Shown: in pieces, positions 53,755 to 54,007 of the stretch
Layout of the letters: every line of letters begins with the position of its first letter
Numbering within the stretch: the first letter of the stretch is position 1
Assembly: GCF_000472705.1 (NCBI RefSeq)
Contig: NZ_AXAE01000036.1
Location: forward strand, 1 to 54,007
Direction of reading: 5' to 3'
Length of the DNA: 54,007 nucleotides
Origin: Mesorhizobium erdmanii USDA 3471
Lineage (GTDB): Bacteria; Pseudomonadota; Alphaproteobacteria; Rhizobiales; Rhizobiaceae
Position numbers and translations under genes: made by a program
Notes under the pieces: model-generated
What the model was told of the DNA's origin: nothing
The model's input: only the letters and a program-made list of their open reading frames with translations
Databases searched by the model: none

Positions 53755-54007
53755 TGTCCAGCCGATAGATGGGTACCAGTTTGAACCGGATACATGGGTA
53801 ACAGTTCTCCCCCTTATGATGGGTTCGCCGCCGCGCCAGGCGGTTTGGTTGGTGTGGCGCTTCGGCGAACCAGTTTCATGTGCTTGTGGTCGATGAAGCC
53901 GAGCGGATGGGCATAGAAGCGCATCGCCCATTCGCCGTTCTCAGTCTCTTCGATGGCAATCGGCTCGCCTGCCAGCGTGGCCGAGACGTAGATTTCGGCG
54001 CCCTGCC
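53755..54007. mobile_element. End of an IS481-like insertion sequence (truncated by window)
   Basis: Starts TGTCCAGCCGATAGATGGGT and has two similar words, GATAGATGGGTACCA (53764) and GGATACATGGGTAACA (about 53788), repeated in the same direction, typical of transposase-binding ends. A transposase tail follows on the minus strand. The junction with the dispersed repeat is abrupt. The rest of the element lies beyond the window. Confidence 0.6.
53814..54005 (-). CDS. Transposase, C-terminal 63 residues (IS481-type)
   Basis: The minus-strand frame enters from the right edge and ends at a TAA (53814-53816). The peptide QGAEIYVSATLAGEPIAIEE continues TENGEWAMRFYAHPLGFID and KHMKLVRR, then a Pro/Ala-rich tail. 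The strand-turn-strand end with AGEPIAI and NGEW is that of the C-terminal domain of IS481-type DDE transposases. The catalytic core lies outside the window, so the family is tentative. Confidence 0.65.
   Translation of the reverse strand, partial: QGAEIYVSATLAGEPIAIEETENGEWAMRFYAHPLGFIDHKHMKLVRRSATPTKPPGAAANPS

Overview
The window looks like chromosomal DNA of a Mesorhizobium-type rhizobium (Hyphomicrobiales, Alphaproteobacteria). Signs of this are the high GC content with GC-ending codons, the rhizobial form of the cellulose operon (bcsN-A-B-Z plus a TPR gene), an alphaproteobacterial petABC operon, a SoxR preceded by a near-consensus SoxR box, and palindromic intergenic repeats of the kind common in rhizobial genomes. 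The genus is an inference from content; no rRNA or tRNA gene is visible.

Left to right: 1-282 is the tail of an IS110-type transposase. 468-2415 holds small housekeeping and hypothetical genes (CsaA, a YbjN-like protein, a UbiK-like protein, a BrnA-like protein). 2549-8317 is a co-directional run: lgt, a MidA-type methyltransferase, PgeF, an M24-fold protein that lacks most metal ligands, a lipoprotein and prs. 8322-12206 carries two divergent regulator/target pairs (AraC-type with an Fsr-like MFS exporter; OhrR-like MarR with an alpha/beta hydrolase), the second with palindromic operator candidates between the genes. 12317-21270 is a cellulose synthesis operon. 21534-24118 is the conserved rplY-pth-ychF block.

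24119 to about 26100 is visibly AT-richer. It encodes a DUF5131 (phage Gp37/Gp68-like) protein with a three-cysteine motif, convergent with and overlapping a TcmP-type methyltransferase-like partner. This is the best candidate here for a poorly described system. 26187-28936 has a CorA transporter, a MaoC-MaoC pair and apt. 29014-33059 has two small hypothetical genes and the cytochrome bc1 operon (petA-petB-petC, minus strand). 33373-38898 has a cupin protein, a small hypothetical, a GNAT acetyltransferase, two tandem ABC exporters and an unknown protein with 24-bp tandem repeats. 39183-42067 has trmL, soxR, hemF and a DUF1059 protein.

42068-44018 is an accessory-looking patch with two exported proteins, one a small subtilase. 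44055-46581 (minus: DUF1285, CoA pyrophosphatase, CCA-adding enzyme) is divergent from 46717-53611 (plus: MoxR ATPase, DUF58, DUF4159/BatA-like and a second large membrane protein), probably one envelope-associated MoxR/VWA-type system. The window ends in a dispersed repeat interrupted by what looks like the end of an IS481-type element.

Two dispersed repeat types recur between genes, and two regulator genes end inside them: the stop codon of the AraC-type gene and the last ten residues of SoxR are repeat-derived.
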